DNA of 64,000 nt from Schizochytrium sp. TIO01. Lineage: Eukaryota > Sar > Bigyra > Thraustochytrida > Thraustochytriidae. The position numbers were made by a program, and so were the translations under genes. The stretch is taken from NCBI GenBank assembly GCA_004764695.1, contig SMSO01000025.1, forward strand, positions 4,380,862 through 4,444,861, written 5' to 3'. Each line of letters starts with the position of its first letter. The stretch's first letter is position 1. This document shows, in pieces, positions 1 through 11,230 of the stretch. The notes beneath the pieces are model-generated. The model was given only the letters and a program-made list of their open reading frames with translations, did not search any database and had not been told where the DNA came from.

Positions 1-920
1 ATTTTGGCAGATGCTTTGATCTGTACAATGTCTCCATTGGCAAAATTAACGAATAGGAGACCAACCCGAGGATCAAGAGCGATATTACCAAGCGTGTTGA
101 AAAAGAAATTTCCGACATATTCGGGATAAACCAATGTTCTGGGCCCAACCGGTTTGACGAAGCCAGGTGGCCCACCTCTGTGCGAGGCGTCTAAACCATT
201 GTCTTCTCCTCCAGATACTATGAAAAATGTGTCTGCATGGCGGATCATGTCATGCAGGGCGACAAGTTCCTCGTCGTATTGCAGAAGCTGCACCTTGGGG
301 CCTCTGTTGCCGTGTCGCACAGGGTTAGGCTTCCAAGTCCTGGCCTGAATGTATTTAGGGCAGTTTCCGTACGACTGTCGAACGCGAGCTTTGATTTTGG
401 CATCACTGGTATTGTTTTGGTCTACAACAACGCCATTGAGGCGCGCTCGCTGTCTTCTATCAAGCTCGATCCGTAGCATACCAACTTGAGCGTTAGGTCG
501 TTGTAAATTCTTCTCTAAAGGATCACCTCGGATGATGCCATTTGCATTGAGTTCGAATGTTTGCCCATCTTGCGGAATGCTTACAAGGCCTTTATCGGCT
601 GGCAGCGGGTCTAGCGACGCACCAGCACCTTGGGGCAATGAAGATATCGGGGCTTGCATAATGGACGCTCGCGGATGCCCGTCAGCATCTTGGCTTGCTA
701 CGACAAGCCAGGATGCATCTTCAAAAAAGTCCTTGTAGTTGTCACGGATAGTGTCTGAGATAAAGTCATTGTACTGCGCTCGCACCTGAGCAGCGTCCAC
801 AGGGCCCATAACCTGCTCCTGCACCTTGATTTCACCCACGTGCCACGGCCCGATGCCTCCATTGTCTTGGTACTCTGACATAGCTACTAATGAAAGCCAC
901 GCCGCCGCTCCAATCCTCAT
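1..920 (-). CDS. Pyridoxamine 5'-phosphate oxidase-family flavoprotein, 3' end beyond window
   Basis: This open frame runs leftward off position 1, so the C-terminus is missing. About 306 codons are visible from the ATG at 920; a second in-frame ATG at 881 is an equally possible start. The reading includes WHVGEIKVQEQVMGP near the N-terminus, then FFEDASWLVVASQDADGHPR, QSYGNCPKYIQAR, and FFFNTLGNIALDPRVGLLFV close to the window edge. These match the split-barrel FMN-binding fold of the PNPOx-like family; the last motif is the typical FMN-site strand. Known members are FMN-dependent oxidoreductases or flavin/haem-binding proteins. The exact substrate cannot be told, and this is not necessarily the vitamin B6 salvage enzyme. 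The frame stays open upstream of 920 to about 1010 without another ATG, so an upstream exon is possible. Confidence 0.8.
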   Translation of the reverse strand, partial: MRIGAAAWLSLVAMSEYQDNGGIGPWHVGEIKVQEQVMGPVDAAQVRAQYNDFISDTIRDNYKDFFEDASWLVVASQDADGHPRASIMQAPISSLPQGAGASLDPLPADKGLVSIPQDGQTFELNANGIIRGDPLEKNLQRPNAQVGMLRIELDRRQRARLNGVVVDQNNTSDAKIKARVRQSYGNCPKYIQARTWKPNPVRHGNRGPKVQLLQYDEELVALHDMIRHADTFFIVSGGEDNGLDASHRGGPPGFVKPVGPRTLVYPEYVGNFFFNTLGNIALDPRVGLLFVNFANGDIVQIKASAK

Positions 921-3157
921 ACAAAAATCGCGTGCGACCGTCCGTGCGAAGTTTTCTTCCTTCAAGAGCCTGAGTTCACAGAGTTCTGGGTCTGCTGGAG
1001 CCTTTCTGCTTCGAAGTTTATTTCAATTGCTGCTTCTCTAATGCACGGGGAAGGCAATCTCAAGCGCCGCAAAAGTCGCATTCCGGCAAGCAAGACGCAC
1101 CACAGATTTCGCCGTCGGGCAAGCGGGTGCTGGCGAAAATACCCAACCTGTTGCAGAAACGGGTGAAGATCTTGGGCGTTCACAGACGGGTATGATACAG
1201 TAGACGTGCTTAGGCTTCGCTCTTGCAGGCCACGCGGCACTTTTCCTCCAAGTCCCGAAAGCGGTCCAGTGCAACGCCGGCGAGTTCTAGTTCTAGCTCC
1301 TGGTCTTCGCGAGTTCGCTCCAAGGTCCCGAGCAAACCCCTTTATCACGCAAGAGGGCAAGCGAACACGCACGCAAGCACGCAATCACCTCCAAGCTGAA
1401 TCCATCGATTTGATCCAAAGTGCTCCTGATTCCTCGCTCCAATTGTGGAGATTTTGGTCTCAATTTTTGGTGCAGTACTATGTACCTACACTGATGTACT
1501 TAGTACTTACTTACTTATACTTACTTAATTACTTACTGAGTCTACTGAGTCTATTTAGACCACTTAGTCTACTTAGGCCACTTAGTCCACTTATAGTTAA
1601 TCATATCAGCCCTCTAGCAGCAGACTAGATCGCCACCTCTTCGCGCCACTTAGCCTTATCTCTAGGACCTCCACTTCTGGCGAAACCAGTGCGAGGTGGT
1701 TACACAGTCCTGGCGCATCTTTCACGCGCAAAAATCTATCGTGGCTAGTGCAAATGTGGCAAGGCAGCGAGTTATATTCGCAGGTATGCTATTCGCCGAC
1801 ATGGCCTTCGTGTTATTTCTTGACGGCTGTGCTGGGATGACCATTCTCTAGCCTCGCTCGCTCACTCACTTGCTCAGGCGGTCTTCACTTGGGTCCAAAC
1901 CAGGCTTCCAAGGCGAACCCGCCTTCCTCACGAAAATGGGTTCCGCAGAAACACATAGAAACGCATACCGCTTGGTAGTAGTCATAATAGTGCTCGCTAG
2001 CAGGCAGCTTGTACTCTTCCTTGCCAATCCTTTTCATTCAAGTCCAAGTCAAAGCATGTTGCGGATTGATTGGAGCGGTTTCCGAGTAATGAGAGTATAT
2101 ACTTAGACAAAACTCAAGCCAAGCATATCACTCCTGCTGAAATGTTGGTTGAAAAAGTCATATCACTCATGCGTACCTATGTCATACCATACTAAGAAAT
2201 GCTCTGACTTGAGTTTGTACCCAAGTAAAAGAGGGTGATAGAAGTACTATGGCCGACAAGTAAGTTAGTACAAGGCGCACGATCATCGTGATGATCAAAA
2301 CATCGTTCCTCGTTTTTGTTTTCGCTACTAGGCTCCGCTGATTTACATCTAGGTACTGCCGAGATTACGGATGATAAACCTTCAGAACCACCTATCAGGA
2401 AAGCAGAATTGCTATGATGTCTAGGGCTCTGTACCACGAGGTAGGGCTTCCTCTCCATTGGTTTCAGACATTTCGCGGGCTGCTTCTACTAGTAAAGCCA
2501 TGCTTGAAATCGACTGATCACATTGTTTCTATGACAGGAATTGTGACAGCTGTTTTGTAATTTCTATGGCTGTGATTGTCTAATTTATAATTCTCGGAAC
2601 TCATTGCATCAAGCAGAAGTGTAAGCATGCAGAGATGAGTTGAACACACGAGCCACAAACTTGCATGAGACTGCTAGTTGGCGCGCTTCGTGTAATTTTC
2701 GGTGATCGAGCGATTTCGAGTTGTCCTTTTGGCAATTTGGTTGCAATTAGGCGAGCAAGCGTTGCGCAAATTGGATGTTCAAATCGATCTTGTACTAGCT
2801 ATCCCTTTGTAGTACCGTCAAGTGCTCATTACATGGGTGATCACAAATTACGTCCTTTGCCATACGTGCCAGGAGAGCTAGCGGCCGAGAGAAGACAAAG
2901 AGATGTCAAGATGTAGCGGTTCCTGGTATTCGGTTATCACGAGGCCTGCAATTGCGCTAGTAAGTAGTCGTTCATGCCTCCGGGAATCAATAGGCTGCAC
3001 ACTGCACGCACTCCCGATACTCAGAAGCCATCACGAGAAATTCTTTGTCCTCGGAAAGGATTCTGAGTTAGAGCAGGGCTTTTAAATTGTTGACAATCTT
3101 GACTGGTCTTGAGTATTGCTCGATCCTTCCTTCTTGTGATCTACCATTTTGTACTGG

Positions 3158-3188
3158 ACCATCACAGGTGAGTCGTACCTGTGATGGT
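3158..3188. repeat. Perfect 12-bp inverted repeat (hairpin)
   Basis: ACCATCACAGGT is followed by a 7-base spacer (GAGTCGT) and then by its exact reverse complement ACCTGTGATGGT. An A/T-rich run follows immediately. It lies in non-coding DNA far from any recognised gene. It could be a stem-loop, a protein-binding palindrome or part of a MITE-like element; nothing nearby decides. Confidence 0.85.
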
Positions 3189-4323
3189 ATTTTAAAATTT
3201 AAAGCAATTGATTATTGTGAGTAAGCAATGTACTATGTTCTCTATGTTATTGCCTAGAAATAACTGCAAGCCCAAGCCCTACCTGTGAGCTGAAGAAACC
3301 ATTCGCAGGTACGCAACAGAGGTATCATAATACTTTTTTCAGTTCCCATAATTAAAAATTGATCAATTCCGTCGCGTCCCAAGCACAGTTTCTGAGGTAC
3401 TCACTTCACGAATTCGCATTATTCATTGCATTTTGGTTGCATTGGCGAAAGCAGAACACCGCTCAATTGAGCAACCCTTTCGCACCTAATGCATGGCTGC
3501 CACGGTCCTGCTGAGGTCCTCCTTCCCCTTCCTCTAGAGGCGCCTACTTATGATCATCAACGACTCAGCATGAACACCTTTCCAGCCGCTGGCTAGCCTG
3601 CCCTTAGGAGCACCTACGCACTTCGCCTAAGTGTGTGCGTTGATGATACTAACTAACCGACCCTTTGCTACAGTTAGTTATGATCGTCGCGGCGCCGAGC
3701 TCTCAAAGTTGGAACGTGCGCCAGCGATCGTGACCGCGCGTACTCCCAGTCAACTTGTCGCCGACGAGCTTCAGCTTGAAGTTGTTTTGCTTCCCCGCCA
3801 CCGCCCGCCCGTCACGCCCGCCGCCCGATCTCCGTGCTGTCTCGCACGAGAGTTCCAGCTCGCGAGTTTCGAGTTCTTGTCAACGCCCCTGAGGCTCGCT
3901 CGCCATAAATAATACCTTACTTACTTCGGGCACTCATCGCGCTTTTCTGCGACAACGACAAAAAATCTCACGTGCCGCGCCGCACATACCACGTCCAGGG
4001 CCGGCGGCGGGCGCACTCCTACCGTAGGGGTTAGCGGTCGCCTAGCGGCCGCTCGCTCGTCTCGTTGTTGGCGCTTGACGGAGAGCACCGCGTTGGCGAC
4101 CCTCAGGAAGCGCCACGCGCTGGGCGCCAGTCAAACGCAGTCTGCTGTACCGGGAAGAGTCCACTCCAAGTTGACCGGGATCTTGAGTGTGCCTTTGGTT
4201 GTCAATGGGTTGTCAAGTTTCAACAACCCGGCGACCTTCAGGTAGATTGCTGCAAAGGGCGTCAAGTCCACGCGAACCCGAACGTTGTTCAACCCGCTTT
4301 CCACCTTCAGAGGTATCGACATT

Positions 4324-4375
4324 CTTTTCTTTTCTTTTCTTTTCTTTTCTTTTCTTTTCTTTTCTTTTCTTTTCT
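4324..4375. repeat. (TTTTC)n microsatellite
   Basis: About ten uninterrupted copies of a 5-base pyrimidine unit, continuing into a looser CT-rich tail to about 4400. The overlapping Phe/Ser/Leu-rich open frames are translations of this repeat and are not genes. Confidence 0.9.
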
Positions 4376-5596
4376 CTTTCTCTGCTTCTCTTTCTTTTCT
4401 TAGTTAGAATAAAATCGAATGGGTTGCTCCTTTTCCTTTCTCGTTCTCTTCTTCAATGTTTGTGATGATAATAGTAATACTATTATGATGAGTGGGCTTC
4501 CTTCCTTTCTATACATACATTTTCTTAAATTAAAAACTTAGATTAAAATAAAGTAAAATGAACAACTTTGGAAATAACTATCAGAGCATCTTGTGTTATG
4601 TGTTATGTTATAACTTTCACTTGAAAGAGTAGAGAGAAGAAAAACAAACATAGGAATTCTTTTCACTGTGAAAGAAAGAAAAAATGGAAACTTATTACAA
4701 TTAGAGAGATTCTCGGCACTGGTCTCTCGCGACACCTCATGGAGGTTGCGAGCGACCTTTAGCCTTTCCGAGGGATTTGTTCCGTTCTCAGGCGTCTTCT
4801 TCTGCCACTTCTTCTCCTTCTTCTCCTCGATAGACGGCAAGATTAAATCTTCAACTCGAGTGCTGGCGTGCTACATAGACGCACGCTATGTCTATCTCGA
4901 GTATCGCTTGCCATTCGTTCAAGATCTGCCCCCCGGGTTCTCTCTATCTTGACTCTTCGGAATCTTCAGCGAGGAACTATGGGTCCTATCAATAAGACTA
5001 AGTAGTGCTACGGTCAAACTTCACAGCAGCTAATTCTTGGCGTGCTCGACAGCGAGTGAAGCACAGTCCGGGTTTCCAGTTTCTACCCTCGCAGGCTCCT
5101 GTAAGAGTAGCGGGTACCCCCCAAAATGACTTGTTAGTCCTGGCCAAGTAAACATCATATCAATCTGGCAGCCAGCCAAATAAACACTTAAACAAAAGAC
5201 TCCAATGACGCCTCAATATCATAGCACTTCAACGTGGCTGTTTGCAGTTGTCCTTTTATACCTCATGGTAAGGCGTAACCAGCTCATGGTGTCCTCTTAG
5301 TCAGGCCTACGGATTTGGCTAAATAAAACCAACAAAGGCAGACAGTCTCGGGAAAGAAAGTGCTCAACTCGTAGCCAGCGCTTGGCAGCCCTGGATTGCT
5401 TGCCGGGAAACGTGTGTTAGTGCCTGGTTGCCGACAATGTTGGCCACATCCCTATTCCTGGAGCCCCTGTCCGCCTTGGCCTGGCCTCGGCTGGCCATAA
5501 AGCTCTTCTCTACATTTGCCAGAGTAGCTTTGCAGCAAAGAAGAAGGGGTTGTCCTCAACAACAACTATCATTTTTATTTATCATTTTTTAAAAAC

Positions 5597-5630
5597 TTTT
5601 TTTAAAGTTTAATTTTAAACTTTAAAAAAA
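5597..5630. repeat. AT-rich 15-bp perfect palindrome
   Basis: TTTTTTTAAAGTTTA at 5597-5611 is matched by its reverse complement at 5616-5630 with a 4-base loop. In such A/T-rich DNA this may be chance expansion of A and T tracts rather than a functional site. Confidence 0.7.
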
Positions 5631-5901
5631 ATCAACTATTTTTTTTTTCAGGGTGCTTACGAACGACTAATGGTGGGCATAAGTGTACAGCGTTGATCAC
5701 TTTCGATGACACCATAGTTCCTGATATGCACCCAGCCAATATTTTGCCGGCGCTGTTCCATGCCTTATTTCCTCACATCGGCACTTTATGGTAGTGTAGC
5801 GTGCAAGTTTAAGAATCACCGGGAGCGTTTATCATTGGTATCACTTTGCATTGTCGTCGGAGTTCTCCTCTCTCATGTACATACATTGCTATGATTACTA
5901 G

Positions 5902-5929
5902 GTAGCTAGCTAGCTAGCTAGCTAGCTAA
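5902..5929. repeat. (TAGC)n microsatellite
   Basis: A short run of about six TAGC/AGCT units, self-complementary at each step. Confidence 0.85.
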
Positions 5930-6492
5930 CTATCTAACACACTCTTTCACTACTTTTACTTCTGTCTCACTTTTGTTCACACTGCTTCACTCACTTTATC
6001 TCGAAATCGTGGCCAAGCATCAAGAAAATGGAGGTGCTCTTGGAGTACTGCGTGAAGAATCTTGCTCAACACTGCCTGGCTCGCTCACGGCTTGGAGGTG
6101 CTGGCGAGGCTTGGTGATGAGAACTCCTTAGGATACCAATCTTGCAGCCTTTGGTGCAATCTACGGCGGGTAGCCAGCCTAGTTCACAACTTGATTTGCT
6201 GTTCACGACGCCTGCCTTAGCGGTAGCCCTCAAGTAGCCCAAACCATAGCAGTTGGCGTACACGAGAAATGGAAATCGTTGGCGTCGCTTTCTTTCTTTT
6301 TCTTCTCTTCTCACTAAATACTGAATAGCATAAAGGCTCAGGCATTATATTTATTTTAAAAACTCATTCAATTTATAAAAACATACTTTTGTAAAATGAA
6401 AAAAGCAGATACCTTAGTGGTTAGTGCTACTGGAAGTACCTACATTGAGTTGATCAGACACTGTTTCACTAATTAACAGTAAGTCAAGTATA

Positions 6493-6564
6493 AAGAGAGA
6501 GAGAGAGAGAAAGAGAAAGAGAAAGAGAAAGAGAAAGAGAAAGAGAAAGAGAAAGAAAGAAGAG
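6493..6564. repeat. (GA)n/(GAAA)n purine tract
   Basis: A GA run changes into GAAAGA-type units over about 70 bases. The Ser/Leu-rich frame on the minus strand across it is low-complexity translation only. Confidence 0.9.
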
Positions 6565-9500
6565 TGCTCTTCCTGCGACCTGTACACTCAGCTCCACAGA
6601 AGAGCACCACTCTGACTGGTAGCACACTGTGCAAAAGAGGTCAAGTTCGCCTCTGGCTCTCGCGCGTTGTCCTATTGAAGGCGATTCCTCCGCGCCAATC
6701 GAGATCCACGCTCGAAAGCGGCGCGCTCTTGGCCAATCGTGCGCGAAGAAGACAAGATGGCGGTTCTTTTTTAGATTTTGTTTTTTATTCCTCTCTTTCA
6801 TTCTTTCATTCATTCATTCTTTCTTTCTTTCTTTTTTCTTTCATTTTTTCTTTTTTCGCTCTGAAGGATGTGTACTATTATATGACAGACAGAGAAATAA
6901 TCGTTCCCCGTCGAAATGATTCAGGGAGGGAATTCCAAGATCAAGAGCACTCAGAAGAAAACTGCATTTGAAGACGCTCAGTCGTTCTGGCGAAAACCTC
7001 CAGCGAATATCACCGAATCAAGCTTCGAGTGAACTGGGTTTCTCCCGCTCGATATCAATCTCCCGCGTTCTGCTCGAACCGTTGCGCTTCCTCATCGAAA
7101 GGAAACAACAAATGAAGAATATGACATACATGGATGACGGTAAAAAGAAGACGAAAATAAAACACTTTTGGTCTATACGCCACTACGACTATAGTTTTTA
7201 CTATTATCTTAAATTAAAAACAATCAAATGATGATAATAATCATCTCAAGTTATTTTCGACAAAGACGTGCACATCCGTGAAAATTACCATCAACGCCAT
7301 GAAAAGGAGCACTCGTACGGGGATGAGATGTTGTCATCAGCGCAGGAGGGGCCACAAATTCCAGGAAGGACTCGGGCTGCTTCATTTTGAGATACCAGAT
7401 GACCTAGGCATCATGAATCACGAGGGCGGGGGGCCTTCTTTGAAGCAGAGTAACCAACTACCCGATCTTCGGACTTAGGCAGCATTTTATGTGCAAATAT
7501 ATATTTATTTTTATAGGACTGTTTTAGTTTTAGTTTTAGTTTTTTAAACTAACTATTTCAGAATCCCTCCATCAAGAATTTGAATAGTACCAACTAATGA
7601 TACAACTATATAAGGCTCGTTAGGACCATCCATGGCGCACTGTGGGGAAAGGGGAAGAAGAAAGGCGGCGGAAAAACCAAACTACATCTCAGTTCCTACT
7701 AAATGGTATACGACTACTAGTCGTTCCTCCGCCTTTTCGGAAGCAGGTTCGTAGTACGGACGATCAAAACAAGACCAAGGGTCGTTTCTAGGTCTATGAT
7801 AGTTGAGGATACACAGGTCTGGTTTGGGTTGCACTAGGAGTTCCTACAAGGGGAATATGTTTTTTTCTCTCTTTTGTAAGACAGTGGAAATTGAATGAGT
7901 TCTGAATTTGAAAAAGTGTTTTTGAATTGACTGTAAAGAAAAAAGTTTCTTGATCGAAAAAACTTGGTGATCTTCTTCACCAAATTCGCAACTCAAGTCG
8001 TGCCGCGGGAGAAAGACTGTGCAACAGAAGCGCCTGACAAAAGACAACAAGGCAATCTGGATGCAACATTCTTCAATGGCAAGCTAGATTCGCTTGATTA
8101 ACCTCACAAGTCGCTTCGAAATACCTGCTCGTGGGCCTCGCTCGCAGCAAACCAGGAACCGAGACGTCAAGTCTCGCTCCCACATCCAGCGATCGACCCA
8201 AGACCAAACCTGTAGCCTTGCTCCTGGACAAAGCTTGGTCAACCAAAAGTCACTCAGATCGATCCTTCTCAATCTTCGCGCGCTCGTTTCCGCACCGCCC
8301 TGCACAGCGCTGGACTCCAGGGCCTCCAAACCTCATTGCAAGGTCAATACTCTGTCTGCACAAGAAAGAGAAACCCTCTCTGCCTCCGTTGTGGCATCCT
8401 TGCCTTCGCCATCGCCCTTCGAGGACGTTCCGAGCGCACAACGCTAGCGCCTAGGCCCCCAAACGAGCCAAGCAGTGCGCCCGCCCAGCAACGGTGGCCT
8501 GGGTTGTCAACTTTCCGCTTGTGTCTGCGTCTCAGCCTGCGCGCTGCTCCCTTTCTCTTGGTTCATCGTTCGCAAATTAGCCAAGTCCTCAGACAGCGTG
8601 GTGTTCTTCTGCCAGCATCTGCTCCTCGTTGGCTATTAGAAGGTGGAGTGCAGCTCAGGCGCCTTCGTCTTCTTCTGGTGCTCGTTGCTGGCTGCTGCTG
8701 CTGCTGCTGCTCCCGCCACCGCGACCTCCACCGCGACCTCCACCGCCACCGCCGCCAACCTCTCCGTTGGCGCCGAAGCCGAGGTGGTCCAAGGTCAAGT
8801 CAGTCAATAAGTCAATAAGTCAGACGGTCAGTCAGTCAGTCATCTCACGACGCGTGCCTTCCTCGGTGGTGATCCTCCTCCTATCGGTGCCTGCCTCAAA
8901 GCGTAGAACAGCGTCTTGGCCGTGTCGCTTGTCGCTCTTCCAAAGGGCTCAGAGCTCCTTCTTCCAGAGCATAGCTTTTGGCAGTGTATTTAGCGCGCAG
9001 TCCTCTGCTCTCAAGGTTTCCTTTCGCTCCTCTGTTCATTCATACATACATTCGTCCATCCCATTCATCGTTGCCAACCTTCGTTGCCGACTGCCTGCCT
9101 GAGCTCGCTCTCGGTCTCGCTCTCTCGTGTGACTCTGGCGCGAGTTGCCATTTCCTCGATCGCCGCCATCGGTCTCTCCCTCGCAGGCAGGGTATTCCCA
9201 TTGTCCGCAGACCCGCGCCTCCGGTCGGCAGGAAACAAATACCTTCAAGGCTCGCATTGCAGGAGTCAAATCGCGCGTGAACCCGGGTGCCATTTCTTTC
9301 TGCGCACGAGGTGCAGGCACCAACGCGAACCAACCCGGAGGCCTTCGTGCAGGGCTGGGCCTTTGTTTGTTTGATTGATTGATTGTTTGATTGTTGTTTG
9401 TTGTTTGTTGTTTGTTGTGCGTGCGTGGAGCTGCTCCAGGTCTTTCTCTGCCTGGCTGAAGCGCGCTGGCTGGTCTTACTCATTCGTTGCCCCGGTCGTC

Positions 9501-9697
9501 GCGCTCAAGTTGAGACAAACAATCCAACCCGGTGGAAAGGAAACACCACACGCCATAAGGTCAGCAGCCACCCCAACCGTCTCCGGAAAGAAAACCAACC
9601 GGGCTTGGCAACCAACTGCATTCGCGAGAGGCGGCCATTGATTGCTCCATCTGCAGGCTTGGCCAGCAGCAGTGGAGGTCGCGGCGTCGTCGTGTGC

Positions 9698-9852
9698 GAG
9701 CTCACGAGATTACGAGCTCTCGAGATTACGAGCTCTCGAGATTACGAGCTCTCGAGATTGCGGGCTCTCGAGATTGCGGGCTCTCGAGATTGCGGGCTCT
9801 CGAGATTGCGGGCTCTCGAGATTGCGGGCTCTCGAGATTGCGGGCTCTCGAG
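9698..9852. repeat. 16-bp tandem repeat array, about 9.7 copies
   Basis: The unit is GAGCTCTCGAGATTAC in the first copies and GGGCTCTCGAGATTGC in the later ones, so the array is two blocks of slightly different units. Each unit carries the palindrome CTCGAG, and the early units also carry GAGCTC. The period of 16 is not a multiple of 3, so all three frames are open with a 16-residue protein period; this explains the overlapping long open frames here, which are not evidence of genes. Confidence 0.95.
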
Positions 9853-10097
9853 TGGGTTTCTGCGGCAGAAGAGATCGATCGTTTCGTTTGACCGGGCGTA
9901 CAGAAGGTACCAGGCAGCCTTGGACTGCTGGTTCTCGAGAGCAGGCCTGCAAAAGCTCGTCGTCGCGACCGACTGGTCAGAAGAAGACCTCCTGAACCAA
10001 CCGCCACCGCCACTTCAGTTGGGCATCGCGGGTCGAGACCAAAGCTCTGCTTCGGCGAGAGGGCTCCGTGCGACGCCCTCGACGCGGCATCAGACCT

Positions 10098-10165
10098 GAC
10101 TGACTGACTGACTGGCTGTTTGGTTGGTTGGCTGGCAGGCAGGCAGGCAGGCAGGCAGGCAGGCC
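10098..10165. repeat. (TGAC)n and (GGCA)n microsatellites
   Basis: Four or five TGAC units, a TTGG/GGCT transition, then about seven GGCA units. Together with a CT-rich tract at about 10300-10380, this makes one continuous microsatellite cluster. Confidence 0.9.
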
Positions 10166-10396
10166 TGTGACACCCGAACGGGAAGAGACCTTGGTCAGCA
10201 GAGAGAAGGACTGTGACTACTCACGAGATTGCTCTGCTTTGGTTCGAGACCACGAGAGGAGAACCTCCCTCCTCGTTTTCTTTCTTTTTTTCTTTTCGGC
10301 TCCGTTCTCTCTCTCTCTCTCTCTCTGTCTTTCACGTTCTCTTTCTCTCTTTCTCTTTCTCTTTCTTTTCTTTTCTCTTCCTTCCCACTTTCAGAT

Positions 10397-10427
<31 letters not shown>

Positions 10428-10486
10428 ATAGATGGCTAAAAGTTTGGTGGTCAATAAAACAAATTGAAAAAGAAAACGAAAACGAG

Positions 10487-10521
<35 letters not shown>
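10487..10521 (+). repeat. Poly(A) run of about 35 bases
   Basis: An uninterrupted A run lies about 30 bases after AATAAA (near 10453). The arrangement of polyadenylation signal plus genomic A tail is what a retroposed transcript leaves behind, but no parent coding sequence and no clear target-site duplication can be seen. Confidence 0.8.
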
Positions 10522-10523
<2 letters not shown>

Positions 10524-10966
10524 AAGAGAAGAAGAGAGGCCTTATTGGTACATGACTAGATAGTACTGTAGTGGGCCGTTCATACTATCCAAGAGCGCGT
10601 TTTCGGGCAGGACGATCGTGGTGCTTGCCGAGTACTTAGGTTCCTACGGACCTGCGGCAAAAGTGGTTGTGCCGGTAAGCACTATCTGTAGGACCGTTTC
10701 TCTCTACGCGTTGGCCGACTGGAGGAAAGACCAAGGCCCGGCGAGTAATCGATCAGTACCAAAACACCTTCTCGTCGCGTGTTGGCAAGAAAGCGGAAGG
10801 AAAAGCAAACCTGAATACTAATCACCACAGTTTATTCTTTAGGTCTGTGGCACACCTGTAACCCAACACAGACCTAAACACAGACCCACTGCTCTGTGTG
10901 TAAAACCCATTACAGCTCTTTTCTTCGGTGACTGCGGATCGACCTTGCATCAAATAAAAACACATC

Positions 10967-11230
10967 ATGGCAAACGAGGACGACGATATCGACGCCTCGC
11001 TTAGCAGTGCCCCTGACGTTGAGGAACATGGGAACCACGCAGGCTCAAATTCAAATCAACAGACCAATGGCAATGGTTCGGGCGCTTCTGGGAGCCAACG
11101 GCAGACAAATACACCAAACTTACCAGGACGCATTGTCCAACTGTTGACAAGACCTATCACACCGCGTGTCCCTTTATTTACATGGAAGTCATCTAATCTC
11201 AGCCGGGAAAGCAACGATAATAATGATTGA
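10967..11230 (+). CDS. Small acidic/polar ORF of unknown function (87 aa)
   Basis: The ATG lies in a good initiation context (CACATCATGG). The product starts with a strongly acidic stretch (NEDDDIDAS), continues with an Asn/Gln/Ser/Gly-rich disordered region (residues 20-50), and ends with PGRIVQLLTRPITPRVPLF followed by a polar tail. It has no membrane segment, signal peptide or recognised domain. The amino acid use is more gene-like than the microsatellite ORFs around it, but it could be a first exon or chance. A divergently read neighbour is absent; the next firm gene, the TBC gene, ends 1.6 kb downstream on the other strand. Confidence 0.4.
   Translation: MANEDDDIDASLSSAPDVEEHGNHAGSNSNQQTNGNGSGASGSQRQTNTPNLPGRIVQLLTRPITPRVPLFTWKSSNLSRESNDNND

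Larger units (their letters stand above)
921..10966. other. Gene-poor stretch with simple repeats
   Basis: No ORF here looks like a conserved protein; the longest open frames (up to 238 codons) run through microsatellites or GC-rich low-complexity DNA. It holds a perfect hairpin near 3.2 kb, pyrimidine and purine tracts near 4.3, 6.5 and 10.3 kb, a TAGC run near 5.9 kb, a 16-bp tandem array near 9.7 kb and a poly(A) run near 10.5 kb. GC-rich blocks occur at about 3.6-4.3 and 8.1-10.2 kb, with AT-rich DNA between them. The 921-1400 part probably holds the promoter and 5' leader of the left-edge flavoprotein gene. Confidence 0.6.

Noticed and set aside
962-1384. 140-codon minus ORF upstream of the flavoprotein
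   Set aside because: Arg-rich composition without a domain; overlaps an equally long plus-strand ORF; probably the leader/promoter region.
8629-9102. 157-codon ORF with a poly-Pro/Leu start
   Set aside because: Built from GCT/CCG-type triplet runs in GC-rich DNA, overlapping other equal-sized ORFs.
9383-10099. A 238-codon plus-strand ORF with LRALEIAGSRDCG repeats
   Set aside because: It is the 16-bp tandem repeat read through; all frames of both strands are open over it and no domain is visible.
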